Shown one piece after another: positions 62,574 to 64,000 of a stretch of 64,000 bases of DNA. The translations under genes were made by a program, and so were the position numbers. Location of the stretch: positions 50,833 through 114,832 of the forward strand of contig CAMCEN010000005.1 in the NCBI GenBank assembly GCA_945873855.1. The letters run 5' to 3'. The stretch's first letter is position 1. Every line of letters starts with the position of its first letter. This DNA is from an uncultured Campylobacter sp. (GTDB lineage: Bacteria; Campylobacterota; Campylobacteria; Campylobacterales; Campylobacteraceae). The notes under the pieces are model-generated. The model saw only the letters and a program-made list of their open reading frames with translations. It did not search any database and was not told where the DNA came from.

Positions 62574-63719
62574 ATGCTAATGAAAAACTACGCTAGAGTT
62601 GATCTAAGCTTTGTAAAAGGCAAGGGCTCTGTGCTAAAAGATAGCTGTGGCAAAAAATACATAGACTTTGCTAGCGGTATAGGCGTGTGCTCTTTGGGTC
62701 ATGGTCACAAAGGGCTTGCTAAGGTCATTTCAAAGCAGGCAAAAACGCTAATTCATACCTCAAATATCTACCGCATAGAACCGCAAGAACGCCTAGCGCA
62801 TAAGATGAGCAGATTGCTTGGTGGGGATTATTCGCTGTTTTTTGGCAATAGTGGTGCTGAGGCAAATGAGTGTGCGATAAAACTAGCTCGCAAATGGGGC
62901 TACAAGCACGGCAAAAGCGGCATTATCAGCCTTGCTAATTCATTTCACGGACGCACGATTTCTACATTAAAGCTAACCGGACAAGATAAGTTTCACCCTG
63001 AGCATTTTGCGCCTTATCCTGAGGATATTAGCTTTTGTGCGAGTATAGATGAGATGATGACAAAGGCTACTGCAAACACAGCAGCTATCATCATCGAGCT
63101 AGTCCAAGGCGAGGGCGGTATAAATCCGCTTGATAAAACTGCGGTTAAAAATCTAGCTAGATTTTGCCAGCAAAATAAAATTTTGCTTATCACAGATGAG
63201 GTTCAGTGTGGCTGCTACCGCACAGGAGAGTTTGTTACAAGCAAGCTTTATGATATTCATCCTGATATCATTACCTTTGCCAAAGGTCTAGCTGGCGGCG
63301 TGCCGATAGGGGCTTGTGCGTGTAGGCATGATATTTTTGAGGCTGGCGATCATGGTAGCACTTTTGGGGGCAATTTTCTTAGCACCGCAGCTGCGCTTTT
63401 TGTGCTTGATGAGCTTGAGAGTATGCGTGAAAGTGGCGAGCTAGAGCAGAATATTAGGGCTTTTGAGAGTGGGTTAGAGAGCATTGCTAGCGAGTTTGGG
63501 GGCATCATCAAACGCCGCGTGGGGCTTGGGCTCATGCAAGGGCTGGAGCTAAAAGATGAGAGCAAGCTTGGAGAGATTTTTAACGCTGCTTTGGCTAATG
63601 GTCTGCTGATACTAAAATCTGGCAAGGCTACTTTGCGCTTTTTGCCGCCACTAAATATCAGCGCAAAAGAGATGAAAAAGGGCTTTAAAAGGCTTAAAAA
63701 AGCCATTGCTTCTGTGTGA
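62574..63719 (+). CDS. argD: Acetylornithine aminotransferase ArgD
   Basis: A 381-residue class III PLP aminotransferase of arginine synthesis. FFGNSGAEANECAIKLAR and SFHGRTISTL bind PLP and substrate, LITDEVQCGCYRTG carries the aspartate, and TFAKGLAGGVPIGA the PLP lysine. The usual GxGRTG is GCYRTG here. AAGGAG upstream supports ATG 62574. Arginine also feeds SpeA in this window. Confidence 0.95.
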   Translation: MLMKNYARVDLSFVKGKGSVLKDSCGKKYIDFASGIGVCSLGHGHKGLAKVISKQAKTLIHTSNIYRIEPQERLAHKMSRLLGGDYSLFFGNSGAEANECAIKLARKWGYKHGKSGIISLANSFHGRTISTLKLTGQDKFHPEHFAPYPEDISFCASIDEMMTKATANTAAIIIELVQGEGGINPLDKTAVKNLARFCQQNKILLITDEVQCGCYRTGEFVTSKLYDIHPDIITFAKGLAGGVPIGACACRHDIFEAGDHGSTFGGNFLSTAAALFVLDELESMRESGELEQNIRAFESGLESIASEFGGIIKRRVGLGLMQGLELKDESKLGEIFNAALANGLLILKSGKATLRFLPPLNISAKEMKKGFKRLKKAIASV

Positions 63720-64000
63720 TTTTTTTATAGGAATTCTAGATTTCTGGGGGTTAGGGGGTGTCTTTTAAGGAATTCTAGAATTCCTTAAACTAGAATTCCT
63801 CCAAAAACGCAGATAAAGCAAAAGAATTCTAGATTTTAGCGGGGTTTTAGGGGCGGCAGCCCCTAAGGGTTTAGGGCGTAGCCCTTAAAAATTTGCGAGC
63901 AGTGGGGCTTGCCCCACTAAAGCGAGCAAAAATCTAGAATTCCTTAATCTAGAATTCCTTAATCTAGAATTCCTTAATCTAGAATTCCTTAATCTAGAAT
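63720..64000. repeat. Mosaic repeat island 7, running off the window
   Basis: No gene is seen. A GGGGTTAGGGGGT unit (63746-63758), palindromes, the composite GGGGTTTTAGGGGCGGCAGCCCC / GGGTTTAGGGCGTAGCCC / GTGGGGCTTGCCCCAC unit at 63840-63925, then a 15-bp tandem array (AATCTAGAATTCCTT) of at least four units from about 63930 to the window end. Confidence 0.85.

Noticed and set aside
63930..64000. Possible CRISPR array
   Set aside because: Units of 15 bp follow each other without unique spacers and are the same palindrome found window-wide; no cas genes are present.

Overview
The window comes from a member of the Campylobacterota, most likely a Campylobacter species that is not C. jejuni. The reasons are gene content and order: futalosine-type menaquinone synthesis (mqnC), an HP0268-miaB-DUF374 block shared with Helicobacter, coaD-tmk-hisS-speA next to flgA as in Campylobacter, a degenerate response regulator of the HP1021/CemR type beside a sulfate-adenylyltransferase-like gene, flgG2-flgG, and DUF2920. 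Base composition is AT-rich and genes are dense on both strands, with many TTG starts and ATGA overlaps.

Layout. 1-2.7 kb: the end of grpE, then dnaK. 3-9.8 kb: a Dcu-type dicarboxylate transporter, a TSUP permease, a zinc-type ArsR repressor with its P-type ATPase, atpB and a ThiE-like protein. 9.8-14.5 kb: a hydrolase, then ffh and the rpsP-khpA-rimM-trmD-rplS operon. 14.6-20.1 kb: a c/b-type cytochrome cluster and a five-gene nickel ECF transporter (nikKMLQO). 20.6-27.1 kb (minus strand): Sat-like protein, CemR-like regulator, htpG, and a large NlpC/P60 plus M15 lipoprotein. 27.2-33.2 kb: Pif1-like helicase, metK, fliL, acpS, DUF2920, thioredoxin. 33.7-39.98 kb: mqnC, fapA, ruvA-hypE-hypA, tRNA-Gln, tRNA-fMet, a likely small RNA and a NYN-domain protein. 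40.6-51.5 kb: nusA, miaB, an acyltransferase, a PilMNO-like trio, two surface-polysaccharide genes, trmA, an SDR and tgt. 52.3-63.7 kb: flgG/flgG2, speA, hisS, tmk, coaD, flgA overlapping tRNA-Gly, moeA, DedA, TRIC and argD.

Themes. Nickel uptake (nik), hydrogenase maturation (hypE, hypA), molybdopterin (moeA), dicarboxylate transport and heme-c proteins fit an anaerobic or microaerophilic, hydrogen-using respiratory life. Translation and tRNA-modification genes (trmD, rimM, trmA, tgt, miaB, hisS) and flagellar genes make up much of the rest.

The most striking signals are not proteins. First, dnaK and htpG each carry, 31-32 nt before the start codon, a homologous leader of about 197 nt. Its helices are maintained by extensive compensatory changes, so it looks like a structured RNA element shared by two chaperone genes. 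Second, intergenic space is filled with a 16-bp palindrome, GGAATTCTAGAATTCC, and its half sites. It also lies inside coding sequences and sometimes forms terminators. Third, several larger gaps are mosaics of this palindrome with REP-like hairpin families whose stems also covary. Other notable points are a flgA reading frame whose only standard start lies inside a tRNA, a free-standing small-RNA candidate, and a small gene readable only through an A AAA AAG slip site.
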